From the NCBI GenBank assembly GCA_963719345.1, contig CAVRCA010000004.1, positions 558,001 to 622,000 of the forward strand: DNA of 64,000 nucleotides, given 5' to 3'. Below the pieces are notes generated by a model that searched no databases, had not been told where the DNA came from, and was given only the letters and a program-made list of their open reading frames with translations. Origin of the DNA: CAVRCA01 sp963719345 (GTDB taxonomy: Bacteria; Pseudomonadota; Alphaproteobacteria; Acetobacterales; Acetobacteraceae). The position numbers were made by a program, and so were the translations under genes. This document shows, one piece after another, positions 35,750-45,150 of this stretch. Numbering within the stretch: position 1 is the stretch's first letter; each line of letters begins with the position of its first letter.

Positions 35750-36913
35750 ATGTTGCGTCGGAATTTGCTGATCGGGGCTGCAGCCCTGCCTGTCGGCGGA
35801 GGTCTCCTCCGCACCGAACGGGCCGACGCCCGCGAACTGCCCGCCTTGAAGGACGCGGCGGCCCGCGCCGGGCTGACCTACGGCTCGGACAGCGACGCGG
35901 AGTTCGCCACCGCGCCCGCCGCGTACCGGGACCTGTTCGTCCAGCAATGCGCGCTCTACGCGGGCCTGTTCCTGTGGCCGCCGAAATGCGCGAAGCAGGA
36001 CGAGTCGTGCCCGCCCTTCATCGATCCCAACATCGACTTCGTCCTGCGACACGGCCTGCGCCTGACCGGCGGCCACCTGATGTATCACCAGGATACGCCC
36101 GAGTGGTTCGGCGAGCTCGACCGGCGGACCGCCGAGCAGCGGATGGTCAGACATATTGACGAACTTGCCGGTCGATATGCCGGCCGGGTGTTTTCCTGGA
36201 ACGTGTTCAACGAGCTGATCAATCCGCAGGAAGGACGACCCGACGGCATCCGGAACATTCCGGTGGTCCACGCACTCGGCTTCGACATGTTCGATATCGC
36301 CTTCCGGGCGGCACGGCGGGCCGACCCCAATGCGCTGCTCGCCCTCAACGACTACTCGCTTGAGATGGCGACCGAGGAGCACGAAGCCAGACGCACGGCA
36401 CTGCTGCGGCTGCTCGACCTTCTGCAGCAGAAAGGCGTGCCGATCGACGCGGTGGGCATCCAGTCCCACATCACCCTGGATGGCACCCGGTTTGACCCCG
36501 AGCGGTTCCGCCGCTTTCTGCACCAGATCGCCTCTCGCGGATTGACGATCCTGATCACCGAACTCGACGTGCTCGACATCCAGCCGAGCGGCGGCAGTAT
36601 CGCCCAGCGCGACGCCGCGGTTGCTGCCATGTACGCCGAGTATCTGCGCACCGCCCTGGACGAACCGGCTGTCGCCTCGGTCGTCAACTGGGGCCTGTCG
36701 GACCGCTACACGTGGATGACGCCGCAGCGCTGGAAGGGGTTCGCCCGGGCGGACGGACAGCCGGTCCGGCCGCTCCCGTTCGATGCCGACTTCCAGCCGA
36801 AACCGGCTTTCGAGGCGATCCTGAACGCCTTCGAGCATGCACCCAAGCGGCCGCCGGTCTCCGCTCGGGCGCACCTGCCCAACCCCGCTGTGAAGCCCGC
36901 GGGCGGCCGCTGA
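35750..36913 (+). CDS. Endo-1,4-beta-xylanase (glycoside hydrolase family 10)
   Basis: A 387-aa secreted GH10 enzyme. The N-terminus MLRRNLLIGAAALPVGGG resembles a twin-arginine signal, consistent with export. In the (beta/alpha)8 barrel, RLTGGHLMYHQDTPEWF holds the His-rich subsite, FSWNVFNELINP the acid/base Glu (about residue 155), and ILITELDVLDIQ the nucleophile Glu (about 271). VNWGLSDRYTWMTPQRW matches the conserved Trp region. Next to polysaccharide genes, so it may process a surface polysaccharide rather than plant xylan (inference). Confidence 0.92.
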   Translation: MLRRNLLIGAAALPVGGGLLRTERADARELPALKDAAARAGLTYGSDSDAEFATAPAAYRDLFVQQCALYAGLFLWPPKCAKQDESCPPFIDPNIDFVLRHGLRLTGGHLMYHQDTPEWFGELDRRTAEQRMVRHIDELAGRYAGRVFSWNVFNELINPQEGRPDGIRNIPVVHALGFDMFDIAFRAARRADPNALLALNDYSLEMATEEHEARRTALLRLLDLLQQKGVPIDAVGIQSHITLDGTRFDPERFRRFLHQIASRGLTILITELDVLDIQPSGGSIAQRDAAVAAMYAEYLRTALDEPAVASVVNWGLSDRYTWMTPQRWKGFARADGQPVRPLPFDADFQPKPAFEAILNAFEHAPKRPPVSARAHLPNPAVKPAGGR

Positions 36914-37141
36914 CGCCGTAATCTCTTGCAGAAGGCGACTGATTTGTGGTTTTCTCGCCTTGCGGAACTTTGGAGCACGGTGCGGGGCTATTCTCAAGAC
37001 TAAGGCGATTTTGTGTCGCGCCCCGCGACGCTTCCTCCTTCGCTTCAGGTGTCCAAAACGGGGAGCACCCTGGGATCTTCGTCTCGCTTGGCCCGTGCGC
37101 CAGAGCGAACACCCGACGTGTGAGCAGTAGAGGCTAGGCAG

Positions 37142-38114
37142 ATGGTTAAGACGGCGCTGGTGTGTGGTGCGGGCGGCTTCATCGGGGGGCACCTCGTAAA
37201 GCGGCTCAAGAGCGAGGGCTTCTGGGTCAGAGGCGTCGACATCAAGTTTCACGAGCACGCCGAGACGGCGGCTGACGATTTTGTGGTCGGCGACCTTCGC
37301 GATGCGTACTTCGTTCGGCAGGTGATCGACCGCCGTTTCGACGAGGTTTATCAACTTGCGGCTGACATGGGCGGCGCCGGATACATTTTCACCGGCGAGA
37401 ACGACGCCGACATCATGCACAATTCGGCGACGATCAACCTCAACATTGCCGATGCTTGTTACAAACGCTCCATCAAGCGAGTGTTCTATTCGTCGTCTGC
37501 CTGCATGTATCCCGCGTACAACCAAGAGAACCCGGACAGCCCGGTCTGCGAGGAAAGCTCGGCCTATCCGGCCGCGCCCGACAGCGAGTACCGGCTGGGA
37601 GAAGCTGTTTTCCGAGCGCCTGTTTCTGGCTTACAACCGCAATCACGGCATGGAATCGCGCGTGGCGCGCTACCACAACATCTTTGGGCCGGAGGGCACC
37701 TGGCAGGGCGGCAAGGAAAAGGCGCCCGCCGCGCTGTGCCGCAAGATTGCGGCCACCCGCTCGGGCGGGGAGATCGAGATCTGGGGTGACGGCCAGCAGA
37801 CGCGGTCCTTTCTCTACGTCGACGAGTGCATCGAGGCGACGACCCGGCTGCTGCGCTCGAACTTCGAGGGGCCGGTGAACATCGGCTCGGAAGAAATGGT
37901 CACGATCAACCAGCTCGCCGAGATCATCGCCGATATCGCCGGAAAGACGATCTACATTCGGCACATCAGCGGCCCGCAGGGGGTTCGCGGACGCAACTCG
38001 GACAACCGGCTGATCGAGCAGAAGCTTGGCTGGGCTCCCAGCCGATCACTGCGCGAGGGACTTGAGCCGACCTATCGCTGGATCGAGCGGATGGTCCTGC
38101 GGAACTCCGTCTAA
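37142..38114 (+). pseudogene. GDP-mannose 3,5-epimerase-like NAD-dependent epimerase, frameshifted as sequenced
   Basis: Extended SDR nucleotide-sugar enzyme. The N-terminus VCGAGGFIGGHLVKRLKSEG is the NAD site; YQLAADMGGAGYIFTGENDA and INLNIADACYKRSIKRVFYS follow, with SSSACMYPAYNQENPDSPVC, all close to GDP-mannose 3,5-epimerases. The frame breaks at 37591-37592, where one extra C splits the catalytic YxxxK motif. The corrected reading is SEYGWEKLFSERLFLAYNRN, then ARYHNIFGPEGTWQGGKEKA and a C-terminus ending at 38114. Corrected length about 324 aa. GAGG precedes the ATG. Would supply GDP-L-galactose/gulose-type sugars for polysaccharide (family knowledge, product not certain). Confidence 0.88.
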
Positions 38115-38133
38115 CACACTGGAGCCACCGAAC

Positions 38134-39030
38134 TTGGAAGCAGAGATTCAGGTAGCGGCGCTCGAGGCGTCGCCTGGCCGGTCCCCCTTGGCTCGATCGC
38201 CCCGTGGCCGGTTCTTCTCGGGTCGCTCCTCGTCAGGCGATCTGCCCCGGGGAGGGAGGTCGCCCAACCGGTTGCCAAGCGGCCGAAGCTGTTCCGTCCT
38301 CGGTATGCGCGTCGACGAGCTCGATTACGAGTGCGTCCTAAACCAGATTCGGCAATGGGCCAGGGCCGCCGAATCGCGGTACATGTGCATCTCCACGGTT
38401 CACATGGTCATGGAAGCGTATGACGATCCGCAGTTCCAGGCGATCGTCAACGGGGCGGATCTCGTCGGCGCCGACGGCATTCCGGTGATCCGCGTCTCGC
38501 GGTGGCTCGGGCTCAGCCAGCAGGGCCGGGTGTTCGCGCCGGATCTCGTCATCAAGCTGTGTCAGCAGGCGAGCGAGGAAGGCATCCCGGTCGGCTTCTA
38601 CGGCAGCACGCCGCAGGTCATCCAGGACATCGTGGACCGTGTCGGGCGGCAATTCCCGAGCCTCGATGTGGCCTATCGCTGCTCGCCGCCATTCCGACCG
38701 CTCACGGCCGACGAGAAGGATAGTATCGTTCGTGACATCAACGAATCCGGAGCGCGGATCCTCTTTGTCGGATTGGGCTGTCCGCGGCAGGAGCGCTGGA
38801 TGCACGAGATGCGCTCGCGGGTGAATGCCGTCATGCTGGGGGTGGGCTGGGCGTTCGACGTCGTCGCGGGGCACTCCAATGTCGCGCCGGCCTGGATCCA
38901 GCAGATCGGTATGGAGTGGTTCTACCGCCTGGTCCTCAATCCGAAGAAATTGTGGCGCCGGCATCTGCGGAACAATCCGCGATTCATTCTGTTCACTCTC
39001 CGGCACTTTCTCAGTCGCCAATCCGCCTGA
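38134..39030 (+). CDS. WecG/TagA/CpsF-family glycosyltransferase
   Basis: A 298-aa GT26-type enzyme that transfers a sugar to lipid-linked acceptors in surface polysaccharide synthesis. Core: CISTVHMVMEAYDDPQFQAI, ADLVGADGIPVIRVSRWLGL, GIPVGFYGSTPQVIQDIVDR, ARILFVGLGCPRQERWMHEM, VMLGVGWAFDVVAGHSNVAP. TTG at 38134 is the likely start, with GGAG about 9 nt upstream. Before the domain lies a low-complexity Ser/Arg/Pro stretch of about 50 residues. Follows the epimerase by 19 nt, likely the same operon. Confidence 0.9.
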   Translation: MEAEIQVAALEASPGRSPLARSPRGRFFSGRSSSGDLPRGGRSPNRLPSGRSCSVLGMRVDELDYECVLNQIRQWARAAESRYMCISTVHMVMEAYDDPQFQAIVNGADLVGADGIPVIRVSRWLGLSQQGRVFAPDLVIKLCQQASEEGIPVGFYGSTPQVIQDIVDRVGRQFPSLDVAYRCSPPFRPLTADEKDSIVRDINESGARILFVGLGCPRQERWMHEMRSRVNAVMLGVGWAFDVVAGHSNVAPAWIQQIGMEWFYRLVLNPKKLWRRHLRNNPRFILFTLRHFLSRQSA

Positions 39031-39169
39031 ACCGTCCGGACCAGACGGTCGCACCGCCGAGGCCGGATCGAGCCTCGGGGTCGCGGCGGCCATCCACGAT
39101 GAACCCTCATCAAGTGTTTGGTCATGGTGCGTGGACGATCCGTTTGCGTCCTCTGTCGCCGTGCCGGGA

Positions 39170-39194
39170 CCGGATCTGACCTGACCTGATCCGG
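39170..39194. terminator. Hairpin between convergent glycosyltransferase genes
   Basis: CCGGATC (39170-39176) and GATCCGG (39188-39194) form a perfect 7-bp stem with an 11-nt loop (TGACCTGACCT), in the 229-nt gap between two convergent glycosyltransferase genes. It could end transcription from both sides; no T-run. I see nothing else in this gap. Confidence 0.35.
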
Positions 39195-39259
39195 GCCTCC
39201 GTGCGGTCCTATCTGATCGCCTCTGCCGTCTACGACCGTGAGCGACCCAGGTATCAGGA

Positions 39260-40376
39260 TTAGGCGTTGACCCGGGCGTGCGGGCGGGCGCGGGCCCGCA
39301 GCAGACCGCGGTAGATCTCGTCGAACTGCTCTTCCATGAGACCGATGTCCAGCCGCTGCTCGAACAGAACCCGTCCACCCTGCCCGATGCGCTGCGCCAG
39401 CCCCTGATCCTGCAGCAGCCGTTGCAGCCCCTGCGCCAGCGACGCCGCGTCGCCCACCTTCACCAGGACGCAGTTCTCCCCGTCGCGCAGGATGTCGGGG
39501 TGCGCACCGACCGGCGTTGCGATCACCGGGATGCCGTGCGCCAGCGCCTCTACAAGAGTGACGCTCAGCCCCTCGAGATGCGACGGCAGCGCCACGATGC
39601 TCGCCTCCTCAAGCAGCCGTTGCACGCCGTCCCGCGCCACCCATCCGGTGAATGAAATCCGGTCGGCGATCCCCGCCGCCGCTGCTTGGGCCTGATAGGC
39701 GTCCTGCATCCCGCGTCCGGCACAGACAAGCCGCCAGGGAAACGCGCGGACGGCGTCCGACCCGAGCGCCTCGATCAGTTCGCCGAGGCCCTTCCAGGGT
39801 TGCAGATCGCCGAGGAACAGGATGAGCGGAACCCCCTCTTTGCGTCGGAGCGCAGGCTTGCCGGGGTCCGGCACACCGTTGGGGACCACCCGCACTTTGT
39901 GCGGGTCGGCGCCGATCTCCTCGACGATGAGATCGCGCCAGAACATGCCGAGCACCACGATCCCGTCGGCCGATCGGAACGCGTGCCGGATCAGGGCCTT
40001 TCCCCATTCCGGCTGGGCGCGGAAATACGTGTCGTAGTTGTTGGCGTGCAGATGCAGGACGTCACGGCACCTTCAGGGCCGACAGCAATCGGCAGATGAT
40101 CACCTTGCGGACGGTGCTGCCCTTGTGCGCCATGTTCACGTGCGCGGCCAGCGTGCCGCCCGAGACCGCGGCGAGCGCGGTGCGCGCGAGAGCGGCGGCG
40201 AAGAACAGCGGCGAGAGGAGGATCGAGTATGGGCCGCGTGTATCGACCACCTGCATGACATAGGGCCGCCCGGCGGCGTCGGCAGCGTCGAGCAGATTGC
40301 CCAGCACCCGCCCGATCCCGCCAGCGTGCTCCAGTCCGCCCGCACAATACACCAGGACCCTCGGCCGTCCGCTCAT
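39260..40376 (-). pseudogene. GT4-family glycosyltransferase, frameshifted as sequenced
   Basis: Retaining GT-B glycosyltransferase. The N-terminal domain begins RVLVYCAGGLEHAGGIGRVL and stops at CCGTGA near 40061-40064; removing the G of TGA gives VLHLHANNYDTYFRAQPEWG, then FRSADGIVVLGMFWRDLIVE and the UDP-sugar-type domain (VVPNGVPDPGKPALRRKEGV, LILFLGDLQPWKGLGELIEA, PSHLEGLSVTLVEALAHGIP with the EX7E-type Glu pair). Corrected length about 372 aa. Start taken as the ATG at 40376, which opens MSGRPRVLVY. Part of the polysaccharide block but on the opposite strand. Confidence 0.87.
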
Positions 40377-40563
40377 GCGCCGCTCCTGCATCCTGGTAGA
40401 CGGTTGAACATTGGCCGACCCGTTCAATCGGAGCGGGCGCGTGCTAGCACAGGAACCGGGGGAATTGCCACGTTTCCGACGCGACGGCGCACCAACGCCA
40501 TAGCACGCGAGCGACGGGCCCGACAGACAGGTCCGCCCGGACCATCGTCCCGTCGTCTCCGGT

Positions 40564-40950
40564 TCAGCCGAGCGAGACGTAGGCGGCCAGGATCATCGCC
40601 CCAAACACGGCGAGCGTGCCGTGCAGGATGATGACGAGTTCGCCGAGGTCAGGCTGGCGACGCGCCAGTGACCGCACACCAAGTCCCACCGCCAGCGCGG
40701 CGCACAACAGTGCAATGGCGATCCAGCCGAAGCCGCCGACGCCGGTGCGGATGCCGCGTTCCGAACCGGTGAGGGAGTAGGTAAGGGCGTAGGCGAGGGC
40801 GGCCGTCCCAGCCGCGCCGACCAGCCCGTGGCAGACCCCGAGCCACCAGGCCGGTCGCCGCCCACTGGCGGAGGCGCGTGCATGCAACGCGGCGAGCAGC
40901 AGGCCGAGCAGCAGCGCAGCCATGACAAGTACGAGCGCGATCTTGAGCAT
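40564..40950 (-). CDS. Hypothetical four-TM membrane protein
   Basis: A 128-aa protein with hydrophobic helices near residues 2-22 (MLKIALVLVMAALLLGLLL), 35-55, 65-85 and 105-125 (ELVIILHGTLAVFGAMILAA). The ATG at 40950 is chosen because it opens directly into the first helix. Divergent from the aldolase gene at 41019. No family recognised. Confidence 0.6.
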   Translation of the reverse strand: MLKIALVLVMAALLLGLLLAALHARASASGRRPAWWLGVCHGLVGAAGTAALAYALTYSLTGSERGIRTGVGGFGWIAIALLCAALAVGLGVRSLARRQPDLGELVIILHGTLAVFGAMILAAYVSLG

Positions 40951-41018
40951 CGGATCAATGTATCGCAGGAGCAGCCGTGGCGCGGCACACTGTCGATGCA
41001 ACGGGAAGGAGGGGGGCC

Positions 41019-41957
41019 ATGGCCGGCCGCATCAATCGCGCGATCGAGTTGCTCGAGGCGGACCAGGCGATCTATTACGACGGCGGCCATAGCGGCCACG
41101 TCCTGACGGCCGAGCAGGGCCGAGCGGATGCCGAAAGCTGGGCCGACTATATCAACGTTGGGATGGAGCACGGCGCCTTCGACATGGCCGGGCTCGCCGA
41201 CTACATGCGCGGCATGGTCGAGGCCGGACCGACCCGCTCGGGCCACCGCACCCCGGCGGTGGTGGTGGAGGCGCCGGTCAACGGCACCGACGCGGCAAAC
41301 GTGCGGTTCAATGCTTGGCAGTTCCGCCAGATCCTCGGGCGTGGCGTCCACGGCGTGCTGCTGTGCCAAGCGGAGAGCGCCGACGCCGTGCGGGCGTTCG
41401 TCGAAGCCTGCCGCTACCCCCACCAGCGCGCCGGCGTCGATCCCGCCCTGCCGTCCCCGCTCGCGCGGATGCGCGGCGCGGTGCGCGGCACCGGCGTGCC
41501 GCTTGGCCTTGGCACGCGCGGCCGCGGGTCGGAGCCGACCGCGGCGCCGGTATGGGGTCTCACTCCGGAAGACTATCTGCGGCGCTGCGACCCGTGGCCG
41601 CTCAATCCCGAGGGCGAGCTGTTGCTCGGCGTCAAACTCGAAAGCCCGGAAGGGATCGCCAACTGCGAGGCGATTCTTTCGGTCCCGGGTCTCGGGTTCG
41701 CCGAATTGGGTCCCGGCGACCTCGGTCTCTCGCTCGGCTATCTGACCTTGCAGCGTGACCCGTATCCGCCGGAGATGCAGGAAGCGCGCGCCCGCGTGTT
41801 CACCGCCTGTCGCGCGAACCGGGTGGCGTTCCTGGAGAGCGCCACGCCCGAGAGCGTCGCCGAGAAACTCGACGAGGGCGTGCGGGTGATCGCCGGCAAC
41901 CGAGAGGACACGGCGCGGGCCGGGCGGGCGCACCAGCGCCGCGCGATGTCGGTCTAG
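41019..41957 (+). CDS. HpcH/HpaI-family class II aldolase
   Basis: A 312-aa (beta/alpha)8 metal-dependent aldolase/citrate-lyase-like protein. AGGAGGGG lies about 6 nt before the ATG. Motifs include YYDGGHSGHVLTAEQGR and ADYINVGMEHGAFD near the N-terminus, GVHGVLLCQAESADAVRAFV, LLLGVKLESPEGIANCEAIL (metal-binding Glu of the E-x-P-x-G type) and GFAELGPGDLGLSLGYL (metal-binding Asp). Members cleave pyruvate-releasing hydroxy-oxoacids. The adjacent TRAP transporter genes are convergent. Substrate unknown; a role in catabolism of a carboxylate taken up by the TRAP system is inference. Confidence 0.88.
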   Translation: MAGRINRAIELLEADQAIYYDGGHSGHVLTAEQGRADAESWADYINVGMEHGAFDMAGLADYMRGMVEAGPTRSGHRTPAVVVEAPVNGTDAANVRFNAWQFRQILGRGVHGVLLCQAESADAVRAFVEACRYPHQRAGVDPALPSPLARMRGAVRGTGVPLGLGTRGRGSEPTAAPVWGLTPEDYLRRCDPWPLNPEGELLLGVKLESPEGIANCEAILSVPGLGFAELGPGDLGLSLGYLTLQRDPYPPEMQEARARVFTACRANRVAFLESATPESVAEKLDEGVRVIAGNREDTARAGRAHQRRAMSV

Positions 41958-41960
41958 CCG

Positions 41961-43241
41961 CTACGACCCATAGACCGCCGTCGGCAGCCACAGGGTCAAC
42001 CAAGGCACGTAGGTGATGATCCCGAGCACGATCAGCAGCAGGATGAGAAAGGGAAGGATGCCGCGGATCACCTCGCCCACGGGCGCTGCCGAGATGGTCG
42101 AGAGCACATAGAGATTGAGCCCGACCGGCGGGTGGACGAGGCCGATCTCCATGTTGTGGGTGAAAATGATGGAGAAATGCACCGGGTCGACGCCGAGCGG
42201 TTTCAGCGCCGGCGCCAGGATCGGCAGCACCAGCAGCAGGGTCGCGGTCACTTCCAGGAAGCAGCCGAGTACCAGCAGCAGCACGTTGATGGCCAGCAGG
42301 AACTGCCAGGTGGCGAAGTGGTTGTCCAACGTGAACTTGACCAGTTGCGCGGGAATGCCCGAGCCGGTCATCCAGTGGCCGAAGGCGAGCGCGGTGGCGA
42401 TGATCAGCATGATCGTGCCGGCACTGCGCACCGCGTCGGCGATGACGGCCAGCGTCTGGGTCCAGCGGAAACCGCGATAGACGAACAGGCTGACGATCAG
42501 CGCGACCACCGCCGAGATCGCCGCCGCCTCCGTCACCGTCACCAGCCCGCCGTAGATGCCGACGAGCACCACGAACGGCACCGCGAGCGCCGGCAGCGCC
42601 CGCCAGGTCACGCGCAGGCGCTCCCTGATCGGCAGCGCGGGTTCGCGCGGGAAATTGCGCCGGCGCGCGTCGTACCAGACCCAGACGAAGAACGCCGTCG
42701 CCTGCAGCAGGCCGGGCAGGATGCCGGCGAGGAACAGGCGGGGCACCGACTGCTCGGCGACGATCCCGTAGAGAATGAGGGCAAGCGAGGGCGGGATGAC
42801 GATGCCGATGGTGCCCGACGCGCCGATCACGCCGAGCGCGAAGGAGCGCGGATAGCCCTTCTCGATCATCGCCGGCAGCAGGATGGTGCCCATCGCCAGC
42901 GCGGTGGCGACCGAGGAGCCGCAGATCGCGGCGAACAGCGTGCAGGCGACCACCGTGACGAGGCCGAGCGAGCCGCGGATGCCGCCGAGCCAAGCCGAGG
43001 CGACGTCGACCAACGCCTGCGCCACGCCGCCGCGTCGCATGAACGCTGCGGCCATGACGAACAGCGGCAGCGCCATCAGGGTGGACGAGTTGAGGTGGTC
43101 GATCACCACCTGCGCCACGCCGATCAGCGGCTCGCCGGACACGAAGTAGAGCACCGCCGCGCAGGCGCCGAGCACGAGGAAGATCGGCATTCCCGCCGCC
43201 AGCAGCCCGAAGAACAGCAACAGGAACAGCAGCGCGCCCAT
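41961..43241 (-). CDS. dctM: TRAP transporter large permease subunit (DctM-like)
   Basis: The 426-aa, roughly 12-TM ion-coupled transport subunit. Typical stretches: LLFLLLFFGLLAAGMPIFLV, AICGSSVATALAMGTILLPA, GVIGASGTIGIVIPPSLALI, AGILPGLLQATAFFVWVW, HNMEIGLVHPPVGLNLYVLS. Follows dctQ after 34 nt in a dctP-dctQ-dctM order on the minus strand. Works with the periplasmic DctP to import organic acids with Na+. Confidence 0.95.
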   Translation of the reverse strand: MGALLFLLLFFGLLAAGMPIFLVLGACAAVLYFVSGEPLIGVAQVVIDHLNSSTLMALPLFVMAAAFMRRGGVAQALVDVASAWLGGIRGSLGLVTVVACTLFAAICGSSVATALAMGTILLPAMIEKGYPRSFALGVIGASGTIGIVIPPSLALILYGIVAEQSVPRLFLAGILPGLLQATAFFVWVWYDARRRNFPREPALPIRERLRVTWRALPALAVPFVVLVGIYGGLVTVTEAAAISAVVALIVSLFVYRGFRWTQTLAVIADAVRSAGTIMLIIATALAFGHWMTGSGIPAQLVKFTLDNHFATWQFLLAINVLLLVLGCFLEVTATLLLVLPILAPALKPLGVDPVHFSIIFTHNMEIGLVHPPVGLNLYVLSTISAAPVGEVIRGILPFLILLLIVLGIITYVPWLTLWLPTAVYGS

Positions 43242-43275
43242 CGTCAGTCCGCCCTGATCTCAGCTTGCACTGATC

Positions 43276-43851
43276 TCAATCCGCCGGCGGCGCGTCGGGA
43301 TCGATCGGCAACTCGTGCTCGATGCCGTGGCCGATCGCCATGGTCGCCGGGTCGAAATGCAGCGCGTAGCGGCCCAGGCGGATCGCATAGCGGAGGAACA
43401 TCAAGGCACCGCCGGCCGGCAGGGCGAGGTCGTACAGCCACATCGGAAAGGCGAGGCCGGTGGAGCTGGTTTCGTCGAGTTGCCAGGCGGTATCGACGAT
43501 CTGCCAGCCGTACCAGGCTATGCCGGCGCAAAACACCAGCGCGACCAGGCAATTGAACATCTCCACCCAGCGCTGCGCGCCCGGCGTCAGCAGCCGGAGA
43601 ACCAGATCCGGGCGGACGTGCCCGTCGGTGCGCACCAGCTGCGAGGAGACGATCATGACCGCCCAGATCGTCAGGTAGACGATGACCTCCTCGGCCCAGT
43701 CGATGGCGTGCGCCGGGTCGATATAGCGGCCGAGCACCTGCACGAGTCCGACCGCCAGCGCGCCGGCGCCGAGCAGCCCGACGAGGGTCAGCTCGATCCG
43801 GTTCCACAGGCGCATCATGGGCGGGAAGCCGTCATGCCGCACGGCGACCAT
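43276..43851 (-). CDS. dctQ: TRAP transporter small permease subunit (DctQ-like)
   Basis: A 191-aa, four-TM protein: IELTLVGLLGAGALAVGLVQ, the conserved WAEEVIVYLTIWAVMIVSSQ (Glu-Glu after TM1), MFNCLVALVFCAGIAWYGWQ and GALMFLRYAIRLGRYA. The N-terminus may start at 43851 or at the Met-Met pair 33-36 nt inside. Pairs with DctM. The hydrophilic C-terminus continues about 30 residues beyond the last helix. Confidence 0.9.
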   Translation of the reverse strand: MVAVRHDGFPPMMRLWNRIELTLVGLLGAGALAVGLVQVLGRYIDPAHAIDWAEEVIVYLTIWAVMIVSSQLVRTDGHVRPDLVLRLLTPGAQRWVEMFNCLVALVFCAGIAWYGWQIVDTAWQLDETSSTGLAFPMWLYDLALPAGGALMFLRYAIRLGRYALHFDPATMAIGHGIEHELPIDPDAPPAD

Positions 43852-43905
43852 GACGTGGCTTGCGGCCAGACGCTTGGAGCGACGGGACTACCCCTGCGCG
43901 CACCC

Positions 43906-43990
43906 CGTCATCGCCGGGCTTGACCCGGCAACCCATGCCGCCGCCTCCACGAGCCGCGATGGATGCCCGGCGCAAGTCCGGGCAGGACGA
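43906..43990. repeat. Dispersed palindromic repeat, copy A
   Basis: Two arms related to the copies at 55789 and 63739: left arm CGTCATCGCCGGGCTTGACC ending in CCCAT, right arm GATGGATGCCCGGCGCAAGT ending GGACGAG. The arms can pair. It lies between dctQ and dctP. This is a known class of short interspersed repeat in alphaproteobacteria. Confidence 0.75.
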
Positions 43991-44012
43991 GCTTTGTAGG
44001 AACACGTCACGC

Positions 44013-45050
44013 TCAGGCGCTGGTGCCGAGGTCCTGCATGACCAGCTTCACCGTCTCGGCGGACACCTTGATCTCCTTGGCCATGGCGTCCTGTTCGGGC
44101 AGCATCGCCCGGCGGGTCTCCTCGATCTGCGCCGGCGCGGCGTCCGCAAAAGCGACGCCGTGGCTCTCCATCATCTGCCGCGACTTGGTCTGCTCGTCGA
44201 GCATGGCGGTCCGATAGGCTGCAATGTTCTGCTCCCACAGATCGCCCATCAGCTTCTGCAGATCGGGCGGCAGCTTGTTCCAGAACGCCAGGCTGACCAC
44301 CGGCACGTACTCACCGACGAACTGCCGGTCCTCGTAGGCGTGCCGGACCCCTGCTTCCCAGAGCTGCCCGGAGGCGCAGCTCATGTTGGTGCTGACGAGC
44401 CCGTCGAAGGTGCCCTGCGAAAGGGCGAGCGGCACGTTGGGCCAGGCGGTGGTGTTGGGGATGGCGCCGACGAACTTGATGCGCCAGGTGATGCCGGCGC
44501 CGCCGGGGCTGCGGATCTTCAGGCCCTTGAGGTCGGCCAGCGAGGCGATCGGCTTGGTCGTGCTGTACCAACTCTGGTAGCCGAGATCGATCCACTTGCC
44601 GAGCACGTGCGACCGCAGCTTCTGCTCGAGCTCGGCGTTCACCCGGGCGCCCGCCGAGCCGTCGAACGCCTTGTGCGCCTCCTCGATCGTACGGCCGTAC
44701 AGCACCGGAAGCTGGCAGAAATCCGCATCGGGCACGAACCCGGTCTGCGTCCACAGGCCGGGGCAGGCCATCTCGACCTGGCCCTGGATCAGCGCCTTGG
44801 CGACGTCGAGATCGGCGAACAGCTGGCCGGAGCTGAACAGCTCGGTTTTGATCCGTCCGCCCGACGCGGCCTCCAGCTTTTTGAGGTAGTCGGCGACGGA
44901 CACGTTGCGCCGGTGCGACGGCGCGGTGTCGAGCGAGCAGCGCAGCCGCAACGGCTCGTCGGCGCGCGCCCGGAACAGGCCCGGTGTTGCCAGCAGCGGC
45001 GCCGCGATCGCCGCGCGCCCCAGTGTCCGGCGCGATAGGCCCTGATGCAT
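44013..45050 (-). CDS. dctP: TRAP transporter substrate-binding protein (DctP-like)
   Basis: A 345-aa periplasmic solute receptor with an N-terminal signal, MHQGLSRRTLGRAAIAAPLL, which has a twin-arginine look. Features: LRLRCSLDTAPSHRRNVSVA, RIKTELFSSGQLFADLDVAK, the Arg-containing carboxylate-binding region LKGLKIRSPGGAGITWRIKF, and VPLALSQGTFDGLVSTNMSC. AGGAGAG lies 9 nt before the ATG at 45050. First gene of the dctPQM set, separated from dctQ by the repeat at 43906. Most receptors of this type bind organic acids. Confidence 0.92.
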   Translation of the reverse strand: MHQGLSRRTLGRAAIAAPLLATPGLFRARADEPLRLRCSLDTAPSHRRNVSVADYLKKLEAASGGRIKTELFSSGQLFADLDVAKALIQGQVEMACPGLWTQTGFVPDADFCQLPVLYGRTIEEAHKAFDGSAGARVNAELEQKLRSHVLGKWIDLGYQSWYSTTKPIASLADLKGLKIRSPGGAGITWRIKFVGAIPNTTAWPNVPLALSQGTFDGLVSTNMSCASGQLWEAGVRHAYEDRQFVGEYVPVVSLAFWNKLPPDLQKLMGDLWEQNIAAYRTAMLDEQTKSRQMMESHGVAFADAAPAQIEETRRAMLPEQDAMAKEIKVSAETVKLVMQDLGTSA

Positions 45051-45150
45051 GTGTCGTTCTCTCCTGGACGGCGGGCGCAAACCCAAAATCCTCCGCCAGT
45101 GATGCGGCGGGCGGCGCGTATGCGTCAAGCGTGCCGGCGGGAACGGCCGC

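Noticed and set aside
36932..36961. 7-bp inverted repeat AAGGCGA/TCGCCTT after the xylanase
   Set aside because: The loop is 16 nt long, there is no T-run and GC-rich DNA gives such pairs by chance. Too weak to call.
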